The position numbers were made by a program, and so were the translations under genes. 64,000 nucleotides of DNA. Source: Planctomycetota bacterium (GTDB lineage: Bacteria > Planctomycetota > OFTM77). This document shows positions 45,323 to 54,177 of this stretch, one piece after another. The notes under the pieces were generated by a model that had not been told where the DNA came from, searched no databases, and was given only the letters and a program-made list of their open reading frames with translations. The first letter of the stretch is position 1. Each line of letters begins with the position of its first letter. The stretch spans positions 1-64,000 of the forward strand of contig JAJDCO010000018.1 of assembly GCA_029260795.1 (NCBI GenBank). The letters are read 5' to 3'.

Positions 45323-45610
45323 TTGAAGAGAGTGCTTTCGGGGCTGGTCCTGTGGACGGCCGCCTGTCAAAGCTACGAACCGCGTCCCGGCGCCACGTTC
45401 ACCGGCCAGTTGCGCCAGGAGAACTTCAAGTTCGATGCCGCCGACCTCGACCGGGTAGACGGTGGAGAACTCCTCGCTCCCAAGGATCGGCAGCGCTTTC
45501 AGGTGGCGATCATGAACCAGCCTTGCCGAGAGTTCCGTAGCGATACTCCTGAATGGGCGTGCATGAGCGCGGTCGGTGTTCTTCTCGGTGCCCTCTGTTC
45601 CCGCCCATGA
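45323..45610 (+). CDS. short lipoprotein-like stub, possible remnant
   Basis: From TTG 45323 (GAGG a few bases upstream) the frame encodes KRVLSGLVLWTAACQSYEPRPG, a lipoprotein signal with the lipobox WTAAC, then about 70 residues of unclear sequence. The N-terminus resembles outer-membrane efflux lipoproteins (CxxYEPRP), so it may be the decayed start of a second TolC-type gene. Its TGA overlaps the next ATG by 4 bp (ATGA), which argues that it is translated. An in-frame start at 45269 is also possible. Confidence 0.35.
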   Translation: MKRVLSGLVLWTAACQSYEPRPGATFTGQLRQENFKFDAADLDRVDGGELLAPKDRQRFQVAIMNQPCREFRSDTPEWACMSAVGVLLGALCSRP

Positions 45611-46023
45611 CCGTCCCGGAACGTAAGCAAGAGCAGAAGGGGGCGCTCCCCCTGCTGCTCGTGGTGCTCGCTTTGGGGCTGCGCCTTCTCTACGTGCCAC
45701 TCCATCTGGCGCAAGAGGAGCACTACGAGGCTGGCGGGTACCCGCTTTCGCATGCATCGGCGGACGGCGTTCACGCCGACGATGGCCACGACCACAACGA
45801 TAACCATCCGGCGCATCCTGCGATCGACCACGGAAGTGGGCTGACCGTCCAGAGGACGCCATCGCAGCAGACGTCTGTCGAGCTGCCGGCGATGCCTCCG
45901 GGCGCAGACTGGTCTCTCCCGGTTCCTAGGGAGCTGACATCGACCGCTGGGCCCGAGCCAGAGCCACCTAGGCAATGGCCGCGAATACCTCAGCGGTCCC
46001 GGGGTCCTCCTGCCGCAGCCTGA
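45607..46023 (+). CDS. second small His/Asp-rich membrane-anchored protein
   Basis: The 138-aa protein has a basic N-terminus and one hydrophobic helix (ALPLLLVVLALGLRLLYVPL). A His/Asp-rich segment (HADDGHDHNDNHPAHP, about 57-80) and a Pro-rich C-terminus follow. The layout matches the His-rich protein at 44752, though the sequences are only loosely similar. ATG 45607 overlaps the preceding stop. Probably an accessory metal-binding factor for the pump encoded next. Confidence 0.6.
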   Translation: MTVPERKQEQKGALPLLLVVLALGLRLLYVPLHLAQEEHYEAGGYPLSHASADGVHADDGHDHNDNHPAHPAIDHGSGLTVQRTPSQQTSVELPAMPPGADWSLPVPRELTSTAGPEPEPPRQWPRIPQRSRGPPAAA

Positions 46024-46153
46024 TCTGAGTCGGTCGCACGCGCCGCCCTCCATGGGCTGGTGCTGCTCGTGTTGCACGTGACGGCGGCAGGGTCCGCTGC
46101 GCGCGCTCTCCATCAGTTCAGAAGTCGCTGCCCGCGTCATAAAGGATTCCCAC

Positions 46154-47878
46154 ATGTTCAAGTTCATGGGCCAACGAACCGTTGGCCATTCTGCCGGATT
46201 GTGTGCGCTGCTGTTCGTGACGGCCGGCTGCGCCCCAGACTCGACAACCGTCTCTTCCGCACGAGCAGAGGACGAAGGGCCGGAGCCTGTTGCTGTCACC
46301 GTCTTCACCGACAAGGTCGAACTCTTCATGGAGTACCCCAGGCTTGTGCCAGGTCTCGAAGCGCGCTTCCTGGCACACGTCACCGTGCTGGCGACCGGAG
46401 AACCCGTTCGTAGCGGACAGCTCCGACTGGAGCTGTCTCAAAGCGCGGGTGCCTCGAAGGTCCTGGAGGCGCCGCAGCCGGCGAGGGATGGGCTCTTCAT
46501 TCCTGTTGGAGCGTTCGATGCTCCTGGGCAGTACGAGGCGCGGATCGTCGTGACGAGTGACCAGGCACAGGAAACGATCCCCCTGCAGCCCATCGTGGTT
46601 CACGCAGATTTGGCGAGTGCCTACGCGGCAGCGGAGGCTGATGCGGGAGAGGAGCCCAAGGACGTCGTCCCCTTCTTGCTGGAGCAGCAGTGGAAAATCG
46701 GCCTGCTCATGGAGCGTGCCGAACGGCGCTCCCTGTCACAGCGCCTTCAGGTGCCTGGCGAGATCGAGGCCCCACACTACGCCAAGGCCGTCGTGAGTGC
46801 CCCCCTGGCTGGGCGCCTGTTGCCGCCAGAATCAGGGAGGTTCCCCCGTATCGGCGAGCGCGTCAAGAAAGGTCAGGTTCTCGCGCTCCTCGAACCGCCG
46901 CTGACGACATCGGACACAGCCCAGCTCGCAGCGAACGAGACGTACCACGACACGCTTGAGATGGAGCTTCTGGTCCGGGAGTTCGACGTTCAAGCCAAAG
47001 CGCTCGAGATCGAGCAGGCCCTCCGCGAGTCCCAGGCTCGCCTTGCGTTCGCGCGCCAAGCCCTTGCGCGGATCGAGGGACTCCGCGCGAAGGACCTCGG
47101 AACGGTAGCGGAGCTGGAGGCAGCCCGCAGAGATGTCGAGATAGCTCTCCGAGAAGGTGAGGGTTCCCAAGCTCTGAAAGAGTCGTTCGCGAAGGCCAAG
47201 GAGCGTCTGGAGGCTCTTCGAGCTCGCAGTGCGGTAGTCCGCGCTGAGAACAAGCCGAGCACCAACCTGCGCCACCCACTCGTTGCTCCGATCGATGGCG
47301 AGATCATCGAAGCCGACCACGTCGAGGGGGAACACATCGAAAGTCAAGGTGTGATCTACCGTGTGCTCGACCTGAGCCGCGTGTGGATTGCTACGCACAT
47401 TTCCGAGTTCGATCTTGCCGAGGTCGGACCCGCGCCGGGAGCGCTCCTGAAGTTTGCTGCGTATCCCGATCGACGCTTCGATGTTCTTGGCGCAATGGAC
47501 GGAAGCGTTGTCAACTTTGGGCGTGTCGTCGACCCCGAGACACGCACGGTCGTTCTCAGGTACGAGGCCTCCAACCCCGACGACCTGTTTCGTGCCGGCA
47601 TGTTCGCTGACGTGTTTCTTGAGACAGGGCGTGCTGTTGATGCGGTCGCGGTGCCGGAGGAGGCGATCGTCATGGACAACGGCCGCCCGGTGGCTTTCGT
47701 GTTGCTTCATGGTGAAGCGTTCCAGAAGCGGGTGCTTGAGCTAGGCATTCGCGATGGACGGTTCGTGGAAGTTCGGTCGGGCATCGGGGAAGGAGAGCGG
47801 GTCGTCACCAAGGGTGCGTACCTGGTCAAGCTCGCCTCAGCATCCCCGGCGTCGTTTGGCGAAGGCCACGCCCACTAA
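46154..47878 (+). CDS. HlyD/CzcB-type periplasmic adaptor of heavy-metal RND efflux pump
   Basis: The 574-aa lipoprotein (lipobox VTAGC, Cys 26) starts with an extra ~125-residue beta domain (about 40-155) of the kind found in heavy-metal adaptors. A barrel-sandwich (GRLLPPESGRFPRIGERVKKG), a long coiled-coil hairpin (about 255-360), a beta-barrel and the membrane-proximal domain follow. The C-terminus ends GHAH, a possible metal ligand. AAAGGA lies eight bases before ATG 46154. It bridges the permease and the outer-membrane factor. Gene order is adaptor-permease-outer membrane factor. Confidence 0.9.
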   Translation: MFKFMGQRTVGHSAGLCALLFVTAGCAPDSTTVSSARAEDEGPEPVAVTVFTDKVELFMEYPRLVPGLEARFLAHVTVLATGEPVRSGQLRLELSQSAGASKVLEAPQPARDGLFIPVGAFDAPGQYEARIVVTSDQAQETIPLQPIVVHADLASAYAAAEADAGEEPKDVVPFLLEQQWKIGLLMERAERRSLSQRLQVPGEIEAPHYAKAVVSAPLAGRLLPPESGRFPRIGERVKKGQVLALLEPPLTTSDTAQLAANETYHDTLEMELLVREFDVQAKALEIEQALRESQARLAFARQALARIEGLRAKDLGTVAELEAARRDVEIALREGEGSQALKESFAKAKERLEALRARSAVVRAENKPSTNLRHPLVAPIDGEIIEADHVEGEHIESQGVIYRVLDLSRVWIATHISEFDLAEVGPAPGALLKFAAYPDRRFDVLGAMDGSVVNFGRVVDPETRTVVLRYEASNPDDLFRAGMFADVFLETGRAVDAVAVPEEAIVMDNGRPVAFVLLHGEAFQKRVLELGIRDGRFVEVRSGIGEGERVVTKGAYLVKLASASPASFGEGHAH

Positions 47879-47895
47879 CTCAGGGAGACAGACAG

Positions 47896-50800
47896 ATGAT
47901 CAATAACCTGATTCGGTGGGCATTGCGCAACCGCCTCGCCGTGCTGCTGGTGTCCGCGATTCTGCTCGCGGTGGGGTCCTACACCACCCTTCGGATGCCG
48001 GTCGACGTGTTCCCCGACCTGACTGCGCCAACGGTCACCGTGATCGTCGAGGGGCATGGGATGGCACCGCAGGAGATGGAGACCCTGGTGACATTTCCTG
48101 TCGAGACCGCCGTCAACGGAGCCGCCAACGTGCGGCGCGTACGGTCTGCCACGGCGGTCGGAATTGCCGTCGTATGGGTCGAGTTCGAGTGGGGAACGGA
48201 CATCTACCGAGCACGGCAGACCGTGACGGAGCGTCTGGCGACGGTCTCAGGCGCATTGCCAGCCCAGGTCGAGCCACCCGTGCTTGCTCCGGTCTCGTCC
48301 ATTATGGGTGAAATCCTCTTCATCTCACTCACCTCGGACAGCCACGACGCGTTGGAGCTTCGCACGGCTGCGAAGTCTCAAGTCCGGCGTCGACTGCTGT
48401 CTGTAGCGGGCGTGTCCCAGGTGACACCGATCGGCGGCGACGAGAAGCAGTACCAGGTGGTGCTTTCGACGCAGCGAATGAAAGCGCTTCAGATCAGCAT
48501 GGAGGAAGTTTCGGAGGCTCTTCGTAAGGGCAACGAGAACGTTTCTGCCGGCTTCTTGATCAATGGGGGAGGGGAGTCCGTCCTGCGCGGGATCGGTCGA
48601 GTTCGCAGCACGGACGACATTGCGGGCACCGTGGTTACCGCCCGCCGTGGTCGGCCGATCACGGTGGGAGACGTGGGCGTGGTTCAGATCGGAGCGGCCA
48701 TCAAGCGCGGGACGGGCTCGGCCTCAATGCGCGGCCCGAACTGGGAGCCCCTGACTCAGGGCGGAGTGATCATCGCGATTCAGAAGCAGCCCGCAGCGAA
48801 CACCCTGAAACTCACGCAAGAGCTCGATGGCGTTCTGGACGAGATCCAGAAGGCGCTTCCAGCAGGGATGCACATCAACAAGCAGCTCTTCCGCCAATCG
48901 GACTTCATTGAGCACTCCATCCACAACACGACTGCGTCTCTCATCGAGGGAGGCGTGATGGTCCTCTTGGTCGTTGTGTTGTTCCTGGCCAGCTTGCGGG
49001 CCAGCCTGATCACGCTTCTCGCCATTCCGATGTCGCTCGTCACAGCCGTGCTCGTGTTGCGGTTCTCCGGGGCCAGCATCAACACGATGACGCTCGGTGG
49101 GATGGCGATCGCTATTGGTGCCCTGGTCGACGACGCCATCATCGATGTCGAGAACGTCGTCCGCAGACTTCGACAGAATCGCGCTCTACCGCCCGATCAG
49201 CGTGGAAACGTGCTGAAGATCATCTTCGATGCGAGCGTGGAGGTGCGGACGTCCATCGTCTTTGCGACGTTCATCATTCTGCTCGTGTTCGCACCGCTGT
49301 TCTTCCTCTCCGGCGTGGAAGGGCGATTGCTGCGGCCGTTGGGCGTGGCCTTCTGCGTGTCCCTGGCTGCCTCCCTCGTCACAGCGCTGACGCTCACGCC
49401 GGCGCTCTGCTACTACCTGTTGCCTACCAGCAAGACGGTGATCCGAGGCGGCGAGCCTTGGGTGGTGGCGATGCTCAAGCGCGCGTACGCGGCACCGCTG
49501 CGCTGGGCCATGAGGTTCCCCTTGGCGATCACCGCGCCAGCTGTGGTGATGCTCGTCCTCGCGATCGTTGGCATGGCGCGGATGGGGAAGAACTTCCTGC
49601 CGGAGTTCAACGAGGGCGCTTTGGTCGTTGGGCTCGTCACTCTGCCTGGCACGTCCCTCCAGGAAAGCGACGGGCTTGCGCACATCGTCGAGACGACACT
49701 GATGAAGCATCCCGAGATCAAGGCGATCGGTCGGCGGACAGGGCGGGCCGAGGAAGACGAACACGTCCAGGGTGTGGAGGCGAGCGAGATCGACCTGACG
49801 CTCGACATGGAGGCTCCGGAGCGCCTTGGGCTTCCGCGTCGCTCGAAGGAAGAGCTGCTCGAAGCCCTAAGGAAAGACCTTGCCGGAATACCAGGCATCC
49901 AAGCCACGTTCGGCCAGCCGATCGGTCACCGCATCGACCACATGCTTTCTGGCACTCGGGCAAACATAGCGGTCAAGATCTTCGGCGACGACCTGTCCGA
50001 ACTCCGAGGACTAGCACGTCAAGTCGAGGAGCTCATGCGCGAGATCCCCGGGGTGGTGGACCTTTCTGCGGAGCAACAGGTCGAGGTGCCCCAGGTTCGC
50101 GTCGAGTTCCGGCGCGATGCCCTGGCGCGCTATGGGCTCCACATTGCAGAGACCGCCGCGGCGTTGAACGCGGCGTTCAAAGGCGGGGTGGTTAGTCAGG
50201 TCCTTGAGGGGCGGAACACCTACGACCTCACGGTTCGGTTGGGGGACGGCCGGGACGCATCCATCGCGGCCGTGGGGGAGGTGCTGGTCGACACCCCACC
50301 GGGCTTCAAGGTGCCGATGAAGGCCCTCGCTCACATCTACGAGGACCGGGGTCCGAACTTCATCACGCGCGAGGATGTCCAGCGCAAGATCGTCGTCATG
50401 TGCAATGTGGCAGGTCGGGACATGGGAGGCGTCGTGAGCGACGCGCAGAAGACGATCAATGAGAACGTCGACTTCCCACCAGGGTACTACGTTGAGTTTG
50501 GTGGTCAGTTCGAAAGCGCGACCGCGACGAACCAGCGGCTTGCCCTTCTCGGCGCCCTCGTGATCCTCGGCATCGGCTTCTTGCTGCATGTCATGTTTCG
50601 TTCTGTACGAGACACTCTTCTGATCATGGTCAACCTGCCGTTCGCCCTGATCGGAGGGGCGGTTGGGGCGTTCTTTGCCGGCGGGGTGATCTCCGTCGCC
50701 TCGATTATTGGGCTCATCTCGGTTTTCGGCATCGCTGCGCGCAACGGGATCATGCTCGTGTCGCACGTGCGGCACCTACAGGTTCACGAGGGCGTCACCG

Positions 50801-51090
50801 AGTTTGCCGAGGCCGTCCGGCGGGGGTCGATGGAGAGGCTCGCCCCGATTCTCATGACGGCGCTCGCGGCAGGGCTCGCGCTCATCCCGCTCGCCTTGCG
50901 TGGGGATGAGCCGGGGACTGAGATCCTCACGCCCATGGCCATCGTGATCCTCTTTGGCCTGCTCTCTTCGACGTTTCTCAACATGCTCGTCGTGCCCGCC
51001 TTGTTCGTTCGATTTGGGCGTCCGGCAGGTGCTGCAGGTAATGCCGCAAGCTCGACAAGTGAACTCGTGACCGAAGGAGGGGAGCGATGA
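47896..51090 (+). CDS. HME-RND heavy-metal efflux permease (CzcA/CusA type)
   Basis: The 1064-aa inner-membrane permease has the RND two-fold plan: one helix at about 12-30, a large periplasmic loop, six helices (about 345-535), a second loop and a final helix set (about 875-1040). The HME-type motif in TM4, LVDDAIIDVENVVRRLR, carries the acidic residues for proton coupling. GHRIDHMLSGTRANIAVKIFG is the characteristic second-loop motif. It exports metal cations from the periplasm or cytoplasm in exchange for protons; the ion cannot be assigned from sequence alone. AGGGAG lies nine bases before ATG 47896. Confidence 0.93.
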   Translation: MINNLIRWALRNRLAVLLVSAILLAVGSYTTLRMPVDVFPDLTAPTVTVIVEGHGMAPQEMETLVTFPVETAVNGAANVRRVRSATAVGIAVVWVEFEWGTDIYRARQTVTERLATVSGALPAQVEPPVLAPVSSIMGEILFISLTSDSHDALELRTAAKSQVRRRLLSVAGVSQVTPIGGDEKQYQVVLSTQRMKALQISMEEVSEALRKGNENVSAGFLINGGGESVLRGIGRVRSTDDIAGTVVTARRGRPITVGDVGVVQIGAAIKRGTGSASMRGPNWEPLTQGGVIIAIQKQPAANTLKLTQELDGVLDEIQKALPAGMHINKQLFRQSDFIEHSIHNTTASLIEGGVMVLLVVVLFLASLRASLITLLAIPMSLVTAVLVLRFSGASINTMTLGGMAIAIGALVDDAIIDVENVVRRLRQNRALPPDQRGNVLKIIFDASVEVRTSIVFATFIILLVFAPLFFLSGVEGRLLRPLGVAFCVSLAASLVTALTLTPALCYYLLPTSKTVIRGGEPWVVAMLKRAYAAPLRWAMRFPLAITAPAVVMLVLAIVGMARMGKNFLPEFNEGALVVGLVTLPGTSLQESDGLAHIVETTLMKHPEIKAIGRRTGRAEEDEHVQGVEASEIDLTLDMEAPERLGLPRRSKEELLEALRKDLAGIPGIQATFGQPIGHRIDHMLSGTRANIAVKIFGDDLSELRGLARQVEELMREIPGVVDLSAEQQVEVPQVRVEFRRDALARYGLHIAETAAALNAAFKGGVVSQVLEGRNTYDLTVRLGDGRDASIAAVGEVLVDTPPGFKVPMKALAHIYEDRGPNFITREDVQRKIVVMCNVAGRDMGGVVSDAQKTINENVDFPPGYYVEFGGQFESATATNQRLALLGALVILGIGFLLHVMFRSVRDTLLIMVNLPFALIGGAVGAFFAGGVISVASIIGLISVFGIAARNGIMLVSHVRHLQVHEGVTEFAEAVRRGSMERLAPILMTALAAGLALIPLALRGDEPGTEILTPMAIVILFGLLSSTFLNMLVVPALFVRFGRPAGAAGNAASSTSELVTEGGER

Positions 51091-52460
51091 TCCCGATGAC
51101 ACACCACCGCGCCACCACCGGCTTGGCTCTGACCCTCGTGCTCGCGACCTCCTGCGTTCAGGTGGAACCGAGACCCGACTTCGACAAGGCCCGAGACTTG
51201 GTCAAGGCGAGCACCGGGCGGAGAGAGGTTTACGACCCGTATGAACCGGCTCTCACGGAAGAGAACCTCAGCGCGATCCTCGCCGACGGGCTCACTCTCG
51301 AGGAGGCGCTACGACTCGCCTTGGTCAACAACAGGGACCTGCAGGCGGGGTTTCAGGAAATCGGCGTTGCACATGCAGACTGGGTGCAGTCACAGCTCCT
51401 GTCGAACCCCTCGCTGGACTTGCTCCTTTGGTTTCCGACCGACGGAGGAAGCAGCATGCTCGAGGCAGTCCTCGGTGTGGAGCTTCTCGAGTTATGGCGC
51501 ATACCTGTCCGATCGGAGGCCGCTCGACAAAGCCTCGAGGCAACGGTCTTGCGGATTGCACGCAGCGCTGGCGAATACCTCGCTGAGGCGCGAGAGGCTT
51601 ACTACGTAGCCGTTGCTACAGAAGAGCTCCACCAGGTTGCCCAGGAGAACGTCGATCTCGTCGCTCGCTCGTTCGAGGTAGTCAAGAGCCTGCATGAGGC
51701 AGGGGCAGCAGATGCCTTCGAGGAAAACTTAGCTCAGGGGCCGCTGCTCGCTGCGCAGCTGGCCTTGCGCACGGCACGAATCGATGCCGCCAACGCCGGG
51801 AGAGACCTGGCCAAGAGGCTGTCCATTGACCGCCCGGTCGACGACCTCGTGCTGATAGACCCGCTGCCAAGTCCCACGGAGGTCGAGGCCAGTCCAGAAG
51901 CCCTCGTGGAGCAGGCACTCACCTCTCGTCTTGACCTACGGGCGATCGCAACGGCGATCGGGGCCTTGGATGCACGCGTTCGCTTCGAGCGGCGCAAGGC
52001 GTGGGGCGACATCGCTGCCGGGCCAGCGTTTCAACAAAAAGGGGGTAGTCGCGGAAGCGACATTGCGGGGCCGGCGTTGGCCCTGACGCTTCCAATCTTC
52101 GACCAGAACCAGGCGCAGGTTGCGCGGGCGGGGTTCGAGCTTGAGCAGATGATCAAACTCCACGAATCGGCCCAAGTGGCGGTGGCGCAGAACGTGCGAG
52201 CTAGCGCCGACCGTGTAACCACAGCTTCGAGGAACCTGGCGTTCTATCGCGAGGAGCTGCTCCCGCAGGCCGAACGCTCCCTTGCATTGGCCCGAGATTC
52301 CTACGCCGCAGGGAGAACGACACTGCTTGCTCTTGTCGAAGTGCAGCGCCAACTCCTCGAAGCTCGTCGGGGCCACGTCGCTCTGAAGCTCGAAGCGGCC
52401 GCGTCCTCATCGGATCTTGAGCGCGTGGTGGGGGCGCCTCTGCCGGGACGTCGGCCCTGA
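51087..52460 (+). CDS. TolC-family outer-membrane efflux lipoprotein (CzcC-like)
   Basis: The 457-aa protein has a signal with the lipobox LATSC (Cys 23), then two outer-membrane-efflux repeats of long amphipathic helices and short barrel strands (LTLEEALRLALVNNRDLQAG; SDIAGPALALTLPIFDQNQAQVARAGFE is the second-repeat start). Residues 51081-51084 are GGAG and ATG 51087 overlaps the permease stop by 4 bp, so the two are translationally coupled. It completes the tripartite export complex. Confidence 0.9.
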   Translation: MIPMTHHRATTGLALTLVLATSCVQVEPRPDFDKARDLVKASTGRREVYDPYEPALTEENLSAILADGLTLEEALRLALVNNRDLQAGFQEIGVAHADWVQSQLLSNPSLDLLLWFPTDGGSSMLEAVLGVELLELWRIPVRSEAARQSLEATVLRIARSAGEYLAEAREAYYVAVATEELHQVAQENVDLVARSFEVVKSLHEAGAADAFEENLAQGPLLAAQLALRTARIDAANAGRDLAKRLSIDRPVDDLVLIDPLPSPTEVEASPEALVEQALTSRLDLRAIATAIGALDARVRFERRKAWGDIAAGPAFQQKGGSRGSDIAGPALALTLPIFDQNQAQVARAGFELEQMIKLHESAQVAVAQNVRASADRVTTASRNLAFYREELLPQAERSLALARDSYAAGRTTLLALVEVQRQLLEARRGHVALKLEAAASSSDLERVVGAPLPGRRP

Positions 52461-52532
52461 TGACGACAGGGAGTGACACCACCACGGTGCCTTGCTAGGC
52501 CCGAAGGAGCAGAGAGGAAGGAGGAGCGAGAT

Positions 52533-52619
52533 ATGCACCACGCAGAGGTCGCCGACTGGCAACTCGGTGACATGTTTCACCAGAGCCCCGAGCGGATCTT
52601 CAGTCGTGCTTGCAGTTAG
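52533..52619 (+). CDS. 28-codon small ORF with strong ribosome-binding site
   Basis: AAGGAGG (52518-52524), a textbook Shine-Dalgarno, lies eight bases before ATG 52533. The frame ends in TAG 17 nt before the DMT transporter ATG. The peptide begins MHHAEVADWQLGDMF and has three His and one Cys. It may be a leader peptide coupling translation to the transporter, a tiny functional protein, or the remnant of a lost gene. Confidence 0.45.
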   Translation: MHHAEVADWQLGDMFHQSPERIFSRACS

Positions 52620-52635
52620 GAACAAGAAGCGCGGC

Positions 52636-53658
52636 ATGCTAGAGGCGCTGGCTTCGGCAGCGCTTTTCGGAGTTGCCACACCCCTAGCCAAGGATCTCCT
52701 TACCGGTTTGAGTCCTCCGGTGCTGGCCGGCCTCTTCTATCTGGGAGCCGCGGTGATTTTGGGCCCGCTGGTGCTCCGCGGGCATCTACGAGGCCAAACC
52801 TCGATCCCCGCGGACCGGAGGAACCGGCTCAACCTACTCGGCGCGATTGTCTTTGGCGGTGTATTAGGCCCGGTTCTGCTCCTTTCGGGTCTCGCGCTGT
52901 CTCGGGCCGCCTCCGTCTCGATGCTGCTCAACCTTGAGACGACAGCCACAGCCATCCTCGCCTTTCTCCTCTTTCGCGAGCACCTCGGGCGTTGGACTTG
53001 GCTAGGAAACACCGGTGTGCTCGCTGCCGGCCTCTTGCTGAGCGTCGAAGGAGGTCAACCCGGAATGCTAGGTGGGCTTCTCGTTGCCGGTGCTGCCGTG
53101 TGTTGGGGTCTCGACAACAACCTGACCGCCTCGATCGATGGGATCACACCGACCCAAAGCACCTTCTGGAAGGGCCTCATTGCGGGAGCGACGAACCTGA
53201 CCCTGGGCCTGCTCCTCTATCCGGTAGCGCCCTCGCCCTTTTGGATCACCGGGTTGGTCGTTGGCGGGTTCTCCTACGGCGTGAGCATCGTACTCTACAT
53301 TTCGTCGGCTCAAGCACTCGGAGCCACACGCTCCCAAATGGTCTTCGCCACTGCTCCTTTCTTCGGTGTCCTGATGGCTGTGGTGTGGCTTGGCGAAGGG
53401 CTCAGCGCCGCCCAGATTGTGGCCGGTGGCGTACTTTTAGTCTCCTTGGGCTTGCTCTTCGTCGAGAGGCACGATCACTCCCACGAGCACGCGCCGATGA
53501 CCCACATGCACTCCCACCGTCATGATGACGGTCACCACGACCACACGCATCCGGAGCAGGAGCCGTCCATCCGGCACACCCACGAACATGATCACGCGGG
53601 CCTAGTTCACAGCCATCCGCATTGGCCTGACCTTCACCATCGCCACCATCACGAGTGA
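52636..53658 (+). CDS. EamA/DMT-family transporter with His-rich C-terminal tail
   Basis: The 340-aa protein has ten hydrophobic segments in two EamA repeats (ASAALFGVATPLAKDLL; AAVCWGLDNNLTASIDG), then a ~65-residue cytoplasmic or periplasmic tail with over 20 histidines (HSHEHAPMTHMHSHRHDD and more). The tail suggests that transport or regulation involves Ni, Zn or Co. ATG 52636 directly precedes the first membrane segment; upstream in-frame codons overlap the 28-codon ORF. Its stop overlaps the next GTG by 4 bp. Confidence 0.85.
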   Translation: MLEALASAALFGVATPLAKDLLTGLSPPVLAGLFYLGAAVILGPLVLRGHLRGQTSIPADRRNRLNLLGAIVFGGVLGPVLLLSGLALSRAASVSMLLNLETTATAILAFLLFREHLGRWTWLGNTGVLAAGLLLSVEGGQPGMLGGLLVAGAAVCWGLDNNLTASIDGITPTQSTFWKGLIAGATNLTLGLLLYPVAPSPFWITGLVVGGFSYGVSIVLYISSAQALGATRSQMVFATAPFFGVLMAVVWLGEGLSAAQIVAGGVLLVSLGLLFVERHDHSHEHAPMTHMHSHRHDDGHHDHTHPEQEPSIRHTHEHDHAGLVHSHPHWPDLHHRHHHE

Positions 53659-53969
53659 ACCGCCCCGGGTTTCGGTGCTCGTCCGTCCTCGCCCAAGGCC
53701 ACGGCGGTGTCACGGCCGGCAAGGAATCCCATCTCGTGGTCAAGCTGCCCTACAACGACGCCGGCGCGACGATCGTGCGCGCTTGGCTCGGCACGGAAGA
53801 TCGAACGGCGTCTCTCGTCGGCAAGGGGGAGTACGCGCCCTCCCACGACGACTACGACATCCACGCCACGGCGCCGGATCCGCTGCCGGAGGGGACGATG
53901 TGGTGGATCGAGATCGAGAAGCCCGATGGCGCGAAGGTCGTCGGATCGGCCCAGCCGATCACGGATTAG
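53655..53969 (+). CDS. metal-island associated protein, probably truncated
   Basis: The GTG start at 53655 overlaps the upstream TGA (GTGA). The 104-aa product reads like the C-terminal beta domain of periplasmic proteins seen in heavy-metal efflux loci (GHGGVTAGKESHLVV, VRAWLGTEDRTAS, HATAPDPLPEGTMWWIEIE). It has no signal peptide or His-rich N-terminal part. Either the 5' half is lost or the true start is unusual. Family recognition is from memory and tentative. Confidence 0.55.
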   Translation: MNRPGFRCSSVLAQGHGGVTAGKESHLVVKLPYNDAGATIVRAWLGTEDRTASLVGKGEYAPSHDDYDIHATAPDPLPEGTMWWIEIEKPDGAKVVGSAQPITD

Positions 53970-54014
53970 GGGCAAGAAACGGCGATCGTTGCCGACTCCC
54001 GTTCTCAGTCACTG

Positions 54015-54042
54015 TTGATTCGGGTCGCCTCGGGATTATGCT
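54015..54042 (+). promoter_or_regulatory. sigma70-like promoter upstream of serS
   Basis: TTGATT (54015-54020) and TATGCT (54037-54042) are separated by 16 bp, about 135 bp before the serS ATG, in the gap after the metal island. Confidence 0.4.
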
Positions 54043-54177
54043 AGCGCCTGTCCTCGGGGCGGGGGCGGTCGCCGCTGCTCTTCGCCGCGGGGTCCGGGTC
54101 AGCGGGAGCGGCTGAAGGGCCCGGCGCCGAAGGGGCGACAGACTGCTCCGGCCACGTGGGATCGAGGGCGTCAGGCC

